The notes under the pieces are model-generated. The model saw only the letters and a program-made list of their open reading frames with translations, did not search any database and was not told the DNA's origin. This document shows, piece after piece, positions 37,201-48,313 of a stretch of 64,000 nt of DNA; within the stretch, counting starts at the first letter, position 1; each line of letters starts with the position of its first letter. Source of the stretch: Begonia masoniana (taxonomy: Eukaryota; Streptophyta; Magnoliopsida; Cucurbitales; Begoniaceae); the NCBI GenBank assembly GCA_022432975.1, contig CM039511.1, positions 47,874,902 to 47,938,901 of the forward strand. The letters are read 5' to 3'. A program made the position numbers and the translations under genes.

Positions 37201-38162
37201 GGTTAGAACCTAAGTTATCCATTTCACATTCAAGGTTTTAACTTGAAGTGATGAGAACGACGTGTATTGAGGACCCAACAACCTTCATGGACGCGAAACT
37301 AAGACTTAGTAATGCGCTTGATGAAGCATTAGAAACTTCACTTCAATCGATTTGTTACAAAAGAGTCGAACGTATCAAGCAAATGAGGTTGAGTGTTACA
37401 TGACTTGTGGTTAGAATCTAAGTTATCCATTTCACTTTCAAGGTTTTAACTTGAAGTGATGAGAACGACGTGTATTGAGGACCCAACAACCTTCATGCAC
37501 GCGAAACTATGACTTAGTAATGCGCTTGATGAAGCATTAGAAACTTCACTTCAATCGATTTGTTCCAAAGAGTGAACGTATCAAGCAAATGAGGTTGAGT
37601 GTTACATGACTTGTGGTTAGAACCTAAGTTATCCATTTCACATTCAAGGTTTTAACTTGAAGTGATGAGAACGACATGTATTGAGGACCCAACAACCTTC
37701 ATGGACGCGAAAATAAGACTTAGTAATGCGCTTGATGAAGCATTAGAAACTTCACTGCAATCGCTTTGTTCCATTAAGAGTGGAATGTATCAAGCAAATG
37801 AGGTTGAGTGTTACATGACTTGTGGTTACAACCTAAGTTATCCATTTCACATTCAAGGTTTTAACTTAAAGTGATGAAAACGACGTGTATTGAGAACCCA
37901 ACAACCTTCTTGGACGCGAAACTAAGACTTAGTAATGCGCTTGATGAAGCATTAGAAACTTCACTTCAATCGATTTGTTACAAAAGAGTCGAACGTATCA
38001 AGCAAATGAGGTTGAGTGTTACATGACTTGTGGTTAGAACCTAAGTTATCCATTTCACTTTCAAGGTTTTAACTTGAAGTGATGAGAACGACGTGTATTG
38101 AGGACCAACAACCTTCTTGGACGCGAAACTAAGACTTAGTAATGCGCTTGATGAAGCATTAG

Positions 38163-38276
38163 TGATATGATATCAGGTCCCTTACTCCTCACAAAAGCGC
38201 ACTTAAGAGTGGAAGTTTGGACCCAATATATATACTAGCCCAGACAACTCTCTGTTTCCGATGTGGTATGTAATCA
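38163..38276 (-). mobile_element. TRIM family F solo LTR
   Basis: 114 bp from TGATATGATATC to ...GTAATCA, inserted in a satellite monomer after GCATTAG. Flanks are ATTAG on the left and ATAG on the right, a target duplication with one base lost. On its own strand it has CACATCGG, a TATATATA box and CTTAAGTGCGCTTTTG. It is the same LTR as in the complete copy 212 bp downstream. Confidence 0.9.
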
Positions 38277-38488
38277 ATAGAAACTTCACTTCAATCGATT
38301 TGTTACAAAAGAGTCGAACGTATCAAGCAAATGAGGTTGAGTGTTACATGACTTGTGGTTAGAACCTAAGTTATCCATTTCACTTTCAAGGTTTTAACTT
38401 GAAGTGATGAGAACGACGTGTATTGAGGACCCAACAACCTTCTTGGACGCGAAACTAAGACTTAGTAATGCGCTTGATGAAGCATTAG

Positions 38489-38854
38489 TGATATGATATC
38501 AGGTCCCTTACTCCTCACAAAAGCGCACTTAAGAGTGGAAGTTTGGAACCCAATAAATACTAGCCCAGACAACTCTCTGTTTCCGGTGGTATTAATATCC
38601 CTTCACCTTGTAAGGGCGAATGCCTCAGTAGGCGATCTCTGACCGGGGGGAGACACTCCGTAGGATGGCGCTCAATCGCGCGGTTCATGCCTGATGTGCT
38701 TGACGAACCGGCCCACAGAAGTTGAGGCTCTGCTAAAAAATGATATGATATCAGGTCCCTTACTCCTCCCAAAAGCGCACTTAAGAGTGGAGATTTGGAC
38801 CCAATATATATACTAGCCCAGACAACTCTCTGTTTCCGATGTGGTATTACATCA
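38489..38854 (-). mobile_element. Complete TRIM family F element
   Basis: 366-bp miniature LTR retrotransposon with perfect 5-bp target duplication ATTAG (38484-38488 and 38855-38859). LTRs: 38489-38600 (slightly degraded) and 38741-38854 (114 bp). The 140-bp GC-rich internal region has no coding capacity. On the element strand the 5' LTR is followed by TTTTTTAGCAGAGCC, a decayed form of the initiator-Met primer site, and the 3' LTR is preceded by purine-rich GGTGAAGGGA. It must depend on another element for enzymes. It occupies the same monomer position as the solo LTR upstream. Confidence 0.92.
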
Positions 38855-40733
38855 ATTAGAAACTTCACTTCAATCGATTTGTTCCGAAACAGTTGAACGT
38901 ATCAAGCAAATGAGGTTGAGTGTTCCATGACTTGTGGTTAGAACCTAAGTTATCCATTTCACATTCAAGGTTTTAATTTGAAATGATGAGAACGACGTGT
39001 ATTGAGGACCTAACAACCTTCTTGGACGCGAAACTAAGACTTAGTAATGCGCTTGATGAAGCATTAGAAACTTCACTTCAATCGATTTGTTACAAAAGAG
39101 TCGAACGTATCAAGCAAATGAGGTTGAGTCTTACATGACTTGTGGTTAGAACCTAAGTTATCCATTTCACTTTTAGGGTTTTAACTTGAAGTGATGAGAA
39201 CGACGTGTATTGAGGACCCAACAACCTTCTTGGACGCGAAACTAAGACTTAGTAATGCGCTTGATGAAGCATTAGAAACTTCACTTCAATCGATTTGTTC
39301 CAAAAGAGTGGAACGTATCAAGCAAATGAGGTTGAGTGTTACATGACTTGAGATTAGAACCTAAGTTATCCATTTCACAGTCAAGGTTTTAACTTGAAGT
39401 GATGAGAACGACGTGTATTGAGGACCCAACAACCTTCATGGACGCGAAACTAAGACTTAGTAGTGCGCTTGATGAAGCATTAGAAACTTCACTTCAATCG
39501 ATTTGTTCCAAAAGAGTTGAACGTATCAAGCAAATGAGGTTGAGTGTTACATTACTTGTTGTTAGAACCTAAGTTATCCATTTCACATTCAAGGTTTTAA
39601 CTTGAAGTGATGAGAACGACGTGTATTGAGGACCCTACAACCTTCTTGGACGCGAAACTAAGACTTAGTAATGCGCTTGATGAAGCATTAGAAACTTCAC
39701 TTCAATCGATTTATTCCAAAAGAGTTGAACGTATCAAGCAAATGAGGTTGAGTGTTGCATGACTTGTGGTTAGAACCTAAGTTATCTATTTCACATTCAA
39801 GGTTTTAACTTGAAGTGATGAGAACGATGTGTATTGAGGACCCAAGAACCTTCATGGACGCGAAACTAAGACTAAGTAATGCGCTTGATGAAGCAATAGA
39901 AACTTCACTTCAATCGATTTGTTCCAAAAGAGTTGAACGTATCAAGCAAATGAAATTGAGTGTTACATGACTTGTGGTTATAACCTAAGTTATCCATTTC
40001 ACATTCAAGGTTTTATCTTGAAGTGATGAGAACGACGTGTATTGAGGGCCCAACAACCTTCTTAGACGCGAAACTAAAACTTAGTAATGCGCTTGATGAA
40101 GCATTAGAAACTTCACTTCAATCGATTTGTTCCAAAAGAGTTGAACGTATCAAGCAAATGAGGTTGAGTGTTACGTAACTTGTGGTTAGAACCTAAGTTA
40201 TCCATTTCACATTCAAGGTTTTAACATGAAGTGATGAGAACGACGTGTATTGAGGACCCAACAACCTTCTTGGATGCGAAACTAAAACTTAGTAATGCGC
40301 TTGATGAAGCATAAGAAACTTCACTTCAATCGATTTTTTACAAAAGAGTTGAACGTATCAAGCAAATGAGGTTGAGTGTTACATTACTTGTTGTTAGAAC
40401 CTAAGTTATCCATTTCACATTCAAGGTTTTAACTTGAAGTGATGAGAGCGACGTGTATTGAGGACCCTACAACCTTCTTGGACGCGAAACTAAGACTTAG
40501 TAATGCGCTTGATGAAGCATTAGAAACTTCACTTCAATCGATTTGTTCCAAAAGAGTTGAACGTATCAAGCAAATGAGGTTGAGTGTTACAGGAATTGTG
40601 GTTAGAACCTAAGTTATCCATTTCACATTCAAGGTTTTAACTTGAAGTGATGAGAACGACGTGTACTGAGGACCCAACAACCTTCATGGACGCAAAACTA
40701 AGACTTAGTAATGCGCTTGATGAAGCATTAGAA

Positions 40734-41135
40734 GGAGGGGTAAGTTGAACCCTCGTTATGTGGGACCCTTTCCTATTCTGAAGAGGATCGGGAAGTTGGC
40801 GTACAGATTGCAGCTTCCAGCTTCTATGGAGGGTATCCACGACGTATTTCATGTATCTATGCTTCGGAAGTGCTTGCGCGACCCGTCGCATATTGTGGAG
40901 GCTACATAGATCGAGGTACAGCCTACCTTGAGCTATGAGGTGAGGCCGGTACATATTTTGGAGTATTCCATCAAGGTGCTACGCAACAAAGAGATTCCGC
41001 TAGTCAAAGTTTTGTGGCGGAACCACGAGGTGGAGGAAGCTACGTGGGAGCGACAGCAGGATATGATGACTAAGTATCCTGGTTTGTTTGCATGATTTAA
41101 TTTTGTGGACAAAATTCTAAATAAGGTGTGTGGAA
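40734..41135 (+). pseudogene. Tekay pol tail of a second, upstream copy
   Basis: Matches 47912-48313 closely: end of integrase ([16 protein letters not shown]) and the chromodomain (VRPVHILEYS...[16 protein letters not shown]), ending at TGA near 41094. One in-frame TAG (about 40907) breaks it. It starts abruptly at the satellite junction, so everything upstream has been lost. It shows that the LTR at 41136 was also the 3' LTR of another copy. Confidence 0.88.
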
Positions 41136-43645
41136 TGTAATATCCGGCTTGTACGGATTTTAGATTTAATATATTATATTCATATTTTAGATATATGTTG
41201 CATTTTTCATAAATATGTCAAATCAAACCAGTTTCGCAAATGGAAAGCATCATTACAATCCTAACGATTAATAGGAATTTTAAGGAAATTATGGGAATTT
41301 TCGGAGATTAAACGCTATATTCCGAGTAATTACTTCTATCGTAATATGAAGAACGTTTTGGTAAAAATAGTAAACGAGGTCTAAATTGCGAACGGAAGGT
41401 TTTAATAAAGCCCTGGCAATGAATAGGAGTTATTGTCAAAATATGGAGTTTTCGAAAATCCGAATCGTTAGCCAATTAACGAAACGAAGGACGAAACATG
41501 AGCTAAGGGCAAAATGGTAATTTTGCAAATCTAAATTTAATAAAATGAGAAATCACTTCTCTCTCCCTCGCCAGAACACTTCTTCTCTGGAAATTTCTTT
41601 TCCTCCCACGGCCGAGTGCGATTTCTTCTCTGCCGACCCACGCCGAGCTCCGTTTTGCCTCCCGTTCGTTCCGTTTTCTTCGTGATTTCTCCTCCAATCG
41701 CTATCCTAGGTATGAATCTATAATTCTAGAGTAGCGGTTTTCAGTTTTCGAACCGGTTTAGCGTTAGGTTTTCGTTTAGGGTTTCGGTTTATTTTCGTTA
41801 AAAACGCGAATTAGGGTTCATAATTAATAGGTTAGCCTTGATTAAGTATATATTGCATGTATTTGACGTTATTGGACGAAGTTAAATCAAATCGTGAAAA
41901 GGTTAAAAATTAGGAATTTTTGGAAAAGTTCGTTAATTGTAATTTCGAACCATCGAGCATGAATTAGTCGTTTAAGTATCTCGATTTGATGAGTTAGAAG
42001 TTTTAAGGAATTCCTTAGTTAAGGTTTCGTTGAATTTGGACGTTTAGAAGTTTAAATTTGTTTTAACGATAAACGCTTTGAATTGCTTAGGTGAACGACT
42101 CTCTTGGACGAAGCTCGAGAATCTGTGCGCTCAAGGTAAGTTCTCGTGACTTACTCTGACCAATTGGTCTACACCATACTTCGTTGTCGTATCGAGGATC
42201 CCTGAAGCGTTGTTTGTTTAAAATTGCTTTGGTTGGGTAGATAGGTTTATAATTGTTTTAGGTTATTCTATTTCAGTCTTGATGGTATACATGCGCTTGT
42301 TTATTGTATGTTTATATTATGCTCATATCTGTTCATGCATCACGTATTTCAAATGACATGAAAATGAATTTCCGCACGTGTTTTAAGAAAAGAAAATGAA
42401 CCTCTGTAATGAATGAACGTAATCTGTCTGTATCTGGTCACGCGAGGTGGGGCTCAGGCACGGCTGTGCGTGTTGCAAGCGTGTACCCCCCTCCTCTAGC
42501 CGGAAAGAGTAGTCCGACCGTAGGATGGGCTCTCTCCGGTTAGTGGGTTGCGATCTCGGTGACAATCTGTCTGTCTGCGACGTAATGAATCTGTATCTGA
42601 ATCTGAATCTGCATGTTTTCTGAATGGCATACGCACGCATGCATCTGCATTTACGAAGCTTATTGAGATTTCATTATCTCATAGATGTCTGTATGGTGTA
42701 GGTGACGTTCTAGGTGACATAGATCCAGGTGAGGACGACGTTCCTCCTTCTGATGTTTGAGGCAGTTGATGGATGATGGCCCGTGGGAGTGCGCTGAGCA
42801 GTCGGCGCGTTTCTGACCCGTGGGGACGTCTGTGTAAGTATTTTGGGGGATTTTAAAGAATGATACGTATGTATAGACGATTATAATAGGATGTTTGGGA
42901 AATCTGGATAGGAGATAGATTTACGTTTGATATTTTAAATGTTTTGGTAAACGGTATGTAAAATGTTTTGTTAAAAATGTTTTGAAATGTTTTAGGATTG
43001 GTACGGATATGCTCGAGTTTTAGAGCTATCCACGCCGTTTGTTTTTAGGAAATTTTATCACTTTTAAAGTATTGCGTTAAATTATGGAAGTTGATTTTTT
43101 AGGTTTTATTTGTAGAAGTATTGCTCTCTGGAAATCGGATTCCAGAGAGCAAAATTGTGGTTTTGCTCTCTGGAGTTTCCAGAGAGTACTTGGAGAACAA
43201 AGAGAGAAAAGAGAAGAGAAGAGAAAGAGAGATGGCGATCGAAGGCAATGGAAGATTGCTGGTGGATCGCTGCACAGAGTGTGCAGCGATCGATCTCTGC
43301 AAGCTGCAGAGATCGATCGCTGCATGCTGTGATCGCTGCACAGAGTGTGCAGCGATCAGTCGCTGCATGCTGCACAGCATGCAGCGATCAGGCGCTGCAT
43401 GCTGCAGCGTCTGGTCGCTGCCCTCTGTTTTCATGGCTGGACAGTTTTGCCCTCCCCATTGTTTTAATTAAAATTAGTTTTTAATTAAATAGTTTTAATT
43501 GTTTATTAAACAATTTTATGTATGTTTTAAATGGTTTTCCAAACAACACTAACGACTTCAATTCCGATTCAGTTTCCGCTTAAAGTGTAAAATAAAATGA
43601 AAAATTTATACGGGTAAAAATGGGTACAGTATTAGGGGTGTTACA
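41136..43645 (+). repeat. Tekay 5' LTR
   Basis: TGTAATATCCGG...GGTGTTACA, 2510 bp. Includes a CT-rich stretch (41555-41700), candidate splice sites (CTAG/GTATGA near 41708; CAAG/GTAAGT at 42135/42136; TGTAG/GTGAC near 42702), a perfect 11-bp hairpin (43123-43133 with 43140-43150) and an array of GATCGCTGCA palindromes (43265-43422). Confidence 0.92.
43265..43422. repeat. GATCGCTGCA palindrome array in Tekay 5' LTR
   Basis: Repeated GATCGCTGCA and its reverse complement TGCAGCGATC, alternating with GCATGC cores. The equivalent array in the 3' LTR (about 50445-50607) has a different order and length. Strong hairpin potential. Confidence 0.85.
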
Positions 43646-43649
43646 GTTA

Positions 43650-43661
43650 TGGTATCAGAGC
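43650..43661 (+). promoter_or_regulatory. Tekay primer-binding site
   Basis: TGGTATCAGAGC four bases after the LTR end TTACA; initiator Met tRNA type. Confidence 0.93.
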
Positions 43662-43809
43662 CCCCGGGTTTTAAAATCGATTCTGTAGACTGCTCGACTG
43701 CACAGCCACTACGTGGACATCCTTCATCAACTCTAAGTCTGTTTATACCTTTGTTTGATTTTGTTTTTTAGAGATTACTTGTTTTAAATTTTATAGGAGT
43801 TTTATAATT
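43662..43809 (+). other. Tekay leader
   Basis: 148-bp leader before the gag ATG at 43810. It lacks the conserved leader block of the A-D lineage. Confidence 0.7.
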
Positions 43810-44538
43810 ATGGTTCGAGGAAGGGATCCTAGAGATGACGCGATGGATCGACTTACGGAGTTGTTAGATCGCCAGTCTCAGCATATGGACCGGCAAGCGC
43901 AACAAATTACAAACTTAGTGAATCGAGAGAACCAGCGAGAGAATCAGAGAGCTCAGGAGCTGGTAGTCCCCAGTAATCAGGGTATCCAGAGGTTTCAAGG
44001 CCTACGGCCTCCAGTATTTGACGGCCAGTCATCGTATCCGACACGTGCCGAGGAATGGATCCGAGTTATGGAGGATACGTTAGGCTATGCAGAGGTTGGG
44101 AACGGGAGTAAGGTGGCTTACGCCACTTTTCACTTGGCGTTAGACGCCCGTTTCTGGTGGGACTCGATCAAGTCGACTACAGATGTATCAGTTATGACTT
44201 GGGATCGGTTCAAATTTTTATTCTTCGATAAGTATTTCAGCCGCACAGTGAGAGTGGCCAAGAGGAATGAGTTCACGCAGCTGAAGCAGACTGGTTCAGT
44301 TGCAGATTATATTCGGAGGTTTGAGGCCTTATCGCGATTTGCACCGCGCCTTGTCAGCGACAATGAGGAGAAGGTGCACCAGTTTATGGAGGGACTTAAT
44401 CCAGAGATCCGGATGCACGTGGTGGTCTCAGGTATTATTGATGTACCCTTTTCCGACATTACAGCTAGAGCTCTGGATATCAAGGCTGCCAGAGCCACTT
44501 GTGTTAGACCGAGGGAGCCAGCGAAGGGCTTCTTCTGA
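43810..44538 (+). CDS. Tekay Gag N-terminal part, ends at premature TGA
   Basis: 242 residues from ATG at 43810 (MVRGRDPRDDAMDR). Contains a Gln/Arg-rich helix (about 17-50) and the retrotransposon Gag domain (about 70-220; AEEWIRVMEDTLGYAE, FWWDSIKS, FEALSRFAPRLV). It ends KGFF and TGA (44536-44538). The frame continues without a shift into the pol frame (44608 - 43810 is a multiple of 3), so the stop is a nonsense change, plausibly a CGA-to-TGA CpG transition. Gag and pol were one frame of about 1487 codons. Confidence 0.9.
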   Translation: MVRGRDPRDDAMDRLTELLDRQSQHMDRQAQQITNLVNRENQRENQRAQELVVPSNQGIQRFQGLRPPVFDGQSSYPTRAEEWIRVMEDTLGYAEVGNGSKVAYATFHLALDARFWWDSIKSTTDVSVMTWDRFKFLFFDKYFSRTVRVAKRNEFTQLKQTGSVADYIRRFEALSRFAPRLVSDNEEKVHQFMEGLNPEIRMHVVVSGIIDVPFSDITARALDIKAARATCVRPREPAKGFF

Positions 44539-44607
44539 GAGATCCGTCCTCAGTCGCAGAACCGAGGATGGCAGCCTAGAGCACAGCCTCAGCAGCAGCC
44601 TAGGGGT

Positions 44608-47600
44608 GTGAAGAGACCTCTTGAGGGAGGTAACGATAGAGGCAAGGGAAAGCAAGTACAGGGAGCTCCTCAGATGCCATGGTGCCCCAAGTGCCAGAAG
44701 GAGCATAGTGGCAAGTGCCGAGTTGGCACGAAAAAATGTTATAGATGTGGAGATATCGGCCACTTTGTCAGAGATTGTCCGCAGCAGGGCCGAGATCAGT
44801 TAGGCGGAGATCAGAGGAGAGTTACGCCGAGGATCTTCGCATTTATTGAGCCAGGAGACGTTGATGATGAGGCTCAGCCTGCCGTGATTGCAGGTACTAT
44901 ATTGATTACTGGCGTTCCTGTATTTTCCTTATTAGACACGGGGGCTACACATTCTTTTGTTTCCACCGCTTGTGTGTCGAGATTGGGGCTTGCACCTGAG
45001 TTAGCAGAATGCGAGTATAGTGTGATGCTACCTTCAGGAGAGCGTATGCAGTCCGGTCGCGTAGTCCAGGGCAATATTGTCTCGATTGGGGATCGTACCC
45101 TCTATGCTCGCCTCATTGTTATGGGCATCGAGCACTATGATCTCATTTTAGGGATGGATTGGCTATCACAGCACTGCGCCACCATCGACTGTCGATCCGG
45201 GATTGTCACCTTTCGACCTCCGGGTAAAGCTGAGTTTTCTTATCAGGCGATGAGCAGATTGAGTAGCTCGCCTATCTCTTATTCCATGATGGTCAACGAG
45301 CAGTTCAAAGGTGCGTGCTCTATTTATTTGGCCTCTGTCTTTGATTGTCAGTTGCTCAGCGGAGAAAAGCCGAGCGATATTCCTATTGTCAGAGAGTTCT
45401 CTGGGATCTTTCTAGATGATCTTCCCGGTTTACCACCAGACCGGGAGATTGAGTTCACTATTGATGTGTATCCTAACTCTGCACCGAGGTTTAAAAACCC
45501 GTATCGATTGGCACCAGCTGAGTTGAGAGAGCTGAGGACTCAGCTTGACGAGTTGTTGGAGAAGGGTTTCATTCGACCCAATGTTTCTCCTTGGGGTGCG
45601 CCCGTTTTATTTGTCAAGAAGAAGGACGGGACCCTCAGGATGTGTATTTATTACAGGGAGCTGAATAAGCTCACAGTGAAGAATAAGTATCCGCTACCTC
45701 GTATCGATGATTTGTTTGACCAGCTACAAGGTGGCCGAGTATTCTCCAGAATTGATCTACGCTCGGGTTACAATCAGCTGAAGGTCCGGATGGATGATAT
45801 ACCGAAGACGGCATTCCGAACGAGGTATGGGCATTATGAGTTCCTTGTCATGTCTTTTGGACTTACTAATGCCCCTGCAGCTTTTATGGACCTGATGAAC
45901 CGTGTCTTCAAGGAGTATCTGGACAAGTTCGTGGTGGTTTTCATCGACGACATATTGATCTACTCTAAGACAAAAGAAGAACACGAGGAGCATCTGAGGA
46001 TTGTTCTGAGGACCCTATGTCAGCATCAGCTGTATCCAAAGTTTTCGAAGTGCGAGTTCTGGCTTGACAGAGTGAGCTTCCTTGGCCATATTGTATCACA
46101 GGACGGAGTTTCTGTGGATCCGAGCAAGATTCAGGTGGTCAGAGATTGGCCACAGCCGAAGAACGTACGTGAGGTGCGTGGATTTCTCGGATTGGCCGGT
46201 TATTATCGAAAGTTTATTGAGGGATTCTCGAAGATCGCACTTCCGCTTACACGATTGACTCGGAAGAACGAGAAGTTTATTTGGTCGCCTGCTTGTGATG
46301 ATAGTTTTATGGAGTTAAAGCAGAGATTGACCACCGCTCCAGTACTGGCGTTACCTGTTGAGGGTGTCAGATTCAGTATTTACTGCGATGCGTCTAGAGT
46401 GGGACTCGGTTGTGTATTGATGCAGGAGGGGAGAGTTATTTCTTATGCTTCTCGGCAGTTGAAGCCGTACGAGCAGAATTACCCAACGCACGACCTTGAG
46501 TTAGCAGCTGTGGTCTTCGCACTGAAGATATGGAGACACTATTTATATGGGCAGCAGTGCGAGATATTTTCCGACCACAAGAGCCTGAAGTATCTATTTA
46601 CGCAGAAGGAGCTGAACATGCGACAAAGACGGTGGCTTGAGTTCGTCAAAGACTATGATTTTGACATTAAGTACCATCCAAGAAAGGCGAACAAGGTTGC
46701 TGATGCCTTGAGTAGAGTGCCTTCTGCGAGTCAGCCTTCATTAGCAGCGATGTCAGTTACGCTGCGATCTGAGATAGAGAGGTTTGACGTGGAGATAGTG
46801 GCTGAGTTGTCTAGTATGCTCGCCAACATTTCTCTCAGGCCAACCATTCTAGATCGTATACGAGAGGCTCAGCAGAGGGATACGGAGTGTATGGAGCTTC
46901 GATCGAGTATGACGCAGGGTGACTCGTCGGATTTCCACTTATCAGATGATGGTATTCTGAAGTTCAGGCATAGGTGGTACGTGCCGAGCGACGAAGATCT
47001 GAAGAGGGAGATATTGGCCGAGGCACATTCTTCGGCATATTCTGTGCACCCGGGAAGTACCAAGATGTACCGGGATTTGAAGCGACATTTCTGGTGGCCG
47101 AACATGAAGAGGGAGGTTGCCAAGTATGTTGAGACTTGTTTGGTATGTCAACAGGTGAAGGCAGAGCACCAGAGACCGGCCGGAACGTTATTACCACTGC
47201 CGATTCCGGAGTGGAAGTGGGAGCAGATCTCTATAGACTTTATTGTGGGGCTCCCGAGGAAGACGAAGGGCCATGATGGCGTATGGGTGATCGTGGACCG
47301 ATTGACAAAGTCGGCCCACTTCTTATCTGTGAAGATGGCATCGTCTATGGATCAGCTCGTAGAGCTCTATGTGCAGGAGATTGTCAGACTGCATGGCGTG
47401 CCAACTTCTATTGTCTCAGATCGAGATCCGAGATTTACCTCGAAGTTCTGGAAGAGTCTGCACAAAGCTATGGGGACTCAGCTTAATTTCAGCACCGCAT
47501 TTCATCCTCAGACTGATGGACAGACAGAGAGGACGAATCAGATTCTGGAGGATATGCTCAGAGCATGTGTGCTGGAGTTTCAGGGATCGTGGAGCAGGTA

Positions 47601-48273
47601 TTTGCCACTGATCGAGTTCTCTTATAATAACAGCTTCCAGGCTACTATTGGCATAGCTCCATATGAGGCGCTGTATGGTCGAAAGTGTAGATCTCCGTTG
47701 TATTGGGACGAGGTTGGCGAGGCCAGCATCGTTGGTTCTGAGATTCTACAGCAGACGGCAGAGAAGATTGCCATCATTCGACAGCGTATTGAGGTAGCAC
47801 AGAGCAGGCAGAAGAGCTATGCTGACACCAGACGAAGAGAGCTGGAGTTCGAGGAAGGCGATGAGGTCTATTTGAAAGTTTCTCCGTTCAAAGGCGTAGC
47901 GAGATTTGGAAGGAGGGGTAAGTTGAACCCTCGTTATGTGGGACCCTTTCCTATTCTGAAGAGGATCGGGAAGTTGGCGTACAGATTGCAGCTTCCGGCT
48001 TCTATGGAGGGTATCCACGACGTATTTCATGTATCTATGCTTCGGAAGTGCTTGCGCGACCCGTCGCATATCGTGGAGGCTACAGAGATCGAGGTACAGC
48101 CTACCTTGAGCTATGAGGTGAGGCCGGTACGTATTTTGGAGTATTCCATCAAGGTGCTACGCAACAAAGAGATTCCGCTAGTCAAAGTTTTGTGGCGGAA
48201 CCACGAGGTGGAGGAAGCTACGTGGGAGCGACAGCAGGATATGATGACTAAGTATCCTGGTTTGTTTGCATGA
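44608..48273 (+). CDS. Tekay polyprotein: zinc knuckle, protease, RT, RNase H, integrase, chromodomain
   Basis: 1221 residues; the displayed Met is internal because the frame is open from 44539. Zinc knuckle C44-X2-C47-X4-H52-X4-C57; protease LLD110TGATHSFVS; reverse transcriptase (about 285-465) with FSRID383L and FID447D448; RNase H (about 590-705, YCDAS and DALSR); integrase zinc site H807/H814/C844/C847 and catalytic D877, D938, E974 (35-residue spacing); chromodomain near 1160-1215 ([23 protein letters not shown]). Tekay chromodomains are thought to steer insertion by binding histone marks. Oddities: CIYYREL where CIDYREL is usual and VMSFGL where MPFGL is usual. TGA ends it 40 bp before the 3' LTR. 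Confidence 0.95.
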   Translation: MKRPLEGGNDRGKGKQVQGAPQMPWCPKCQKEHSGKCRVGTKKCYRCGDIGHFVRDCPQQGRDQLGGDQRRVTPRIFAFIEPGDVDDEAQPAVIAGTILITGVPVFSLLDTGATHSFVSTACVSRLGLAPELAECEYSVMLPSGERMQSGRVVQGNIVSIGDRTLYARLIVMGIEHYDLILGMDWLSQHCATIDCRSGIVTFRPPGKAEFSYQAMSRLSSSPISYSMMVNEQFKGACSIYLASVFDCQLLSGEKPSDIPIVREFSGIFLDDLPGLPPDREIEFTIDVYPNSAPRFKNPYRLAPAELRELRTQLDELLEKGFIRPNVSPWGAPVLFVKKKDGTLRMCIYYRELNKLTVKNKYPLPRIDDLFDQLQGGRVFSRIDLRSGYNQLKVRMDDIPKTAFRTRYGHYEFLVMSFGLTNAPAAFMDLMNRVFKEYLDKFVVVFIDDILIYSKTKEEHEEHLRIVLRTLCQHQLYPKFSKCEFWLDRVSFLGHIVSQDGVSVDPSKIQVVRDWPQPKNVREVRGFLGLAGYYRKFIEGFSKIALPLTRLTRKNEKFIWSPACDDSFMELKQRLTTAPVLALPVEGVRFSIYCDASRVGLGCVLMQEGRVISYASRQLKPYEQNYPTHDLELAAVVFALKIWRHYLYGQQCEIFSDHKSLKYLFTQKELNMRQRRWLEFVKDYDFDIKYHPRKANKVADALSRVPSASQPSLAAMSVTLRSEIERFDVEIVAELSSMLANISLRPTILDRIREAQQRDTECMELRSSMTQGDSSDFHLSDDGILKFRHRWYVPSDEDLKREILAEAHSSAYSVHPGSTKMYRDLKRHFWWPNMKREVAKYVETCLVCQQVKAEHQRPAGTLLPLPIPEWKWEQISIDFIVGLPRKTKGHDGVWVIVDRLTKSAHFLSVKMASSMDQLVELYVQEIVRLHGVPTSIVSDRDPRFTSKFWKSLHKAMGTQLNFSTAFHPQTDGQTERTNQILEDMLRACVLEFQGSWSRYLPLIEFSYNNSFQATIGIAPYEALYGRKCRSPLYWDEVGEASIVGSEILQQTAEKIAIIRQRIEVAQSRQKSYADTRRRELEFEEGDEVYLKVSPFKGVARFGRRGKLNPRYVGPFPILKRIGKLAYRLQLPASMEGIHDVFHVSMLRKCLRDPSHIVEATEIEVQPTLSYEVRPVRILEYSIKVLRNKEIPLVKVLWRNHEVEEATWERQQDMMTKYPGLFA

Positions 48274-48298
48274 TTTAATTTTGTGGACAAAATTCTAA

Positions 48299-48313
48299 AT
48301 AAGGTGGGTGGAA
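48299..48313 (+). promoter_or_regulatory. Tekay polypurine tract
   Basis: AAAGGTGGGTGGAA-type purine run just before the 3' LTR start TGTAATA. The equivalent tract before 41136 has GTGTG in place of GGGTG. Confidence 0.75.

Larger units (their letters stand above)
34294..40733. repeat. 208-bp satellite array, block 5 (interrupted by TRIM copies)
   Basis: About 28-29 monomers, excluding two TRIM insertions. From about 34870 to 36300 many monomers lose or gain single bases, unlike block 1. Near 39550-40460 variants recur every 832 bp (ATTACTTGTTG at 39551 and 40383; GACCCTACAACC at about 39631 and 40463), a four-monomer repeat. It ends at GCATTAGAA, joined to Tekay pol sequence. Confidence 0.95.

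Noticed and set aside
38600..38740. tRNA- or pol III-like gene in the TRIM internal region (TAGCAGAGC and GGTTCGTC on minus)
   Set aside because: The A-box-like part coincides with the decayed primer site, no cloverleaf can be drawn, and the second TRIM variant lacks the A-box-like sequence.
43077..43471. Overlapping ORFs on both strands in the Tekay LTR (and 50255-50669)
   Set aside because: They are by-products of the GATCGCTGCA palindrome array; the peptides are repetitive and have no start context or homologue.
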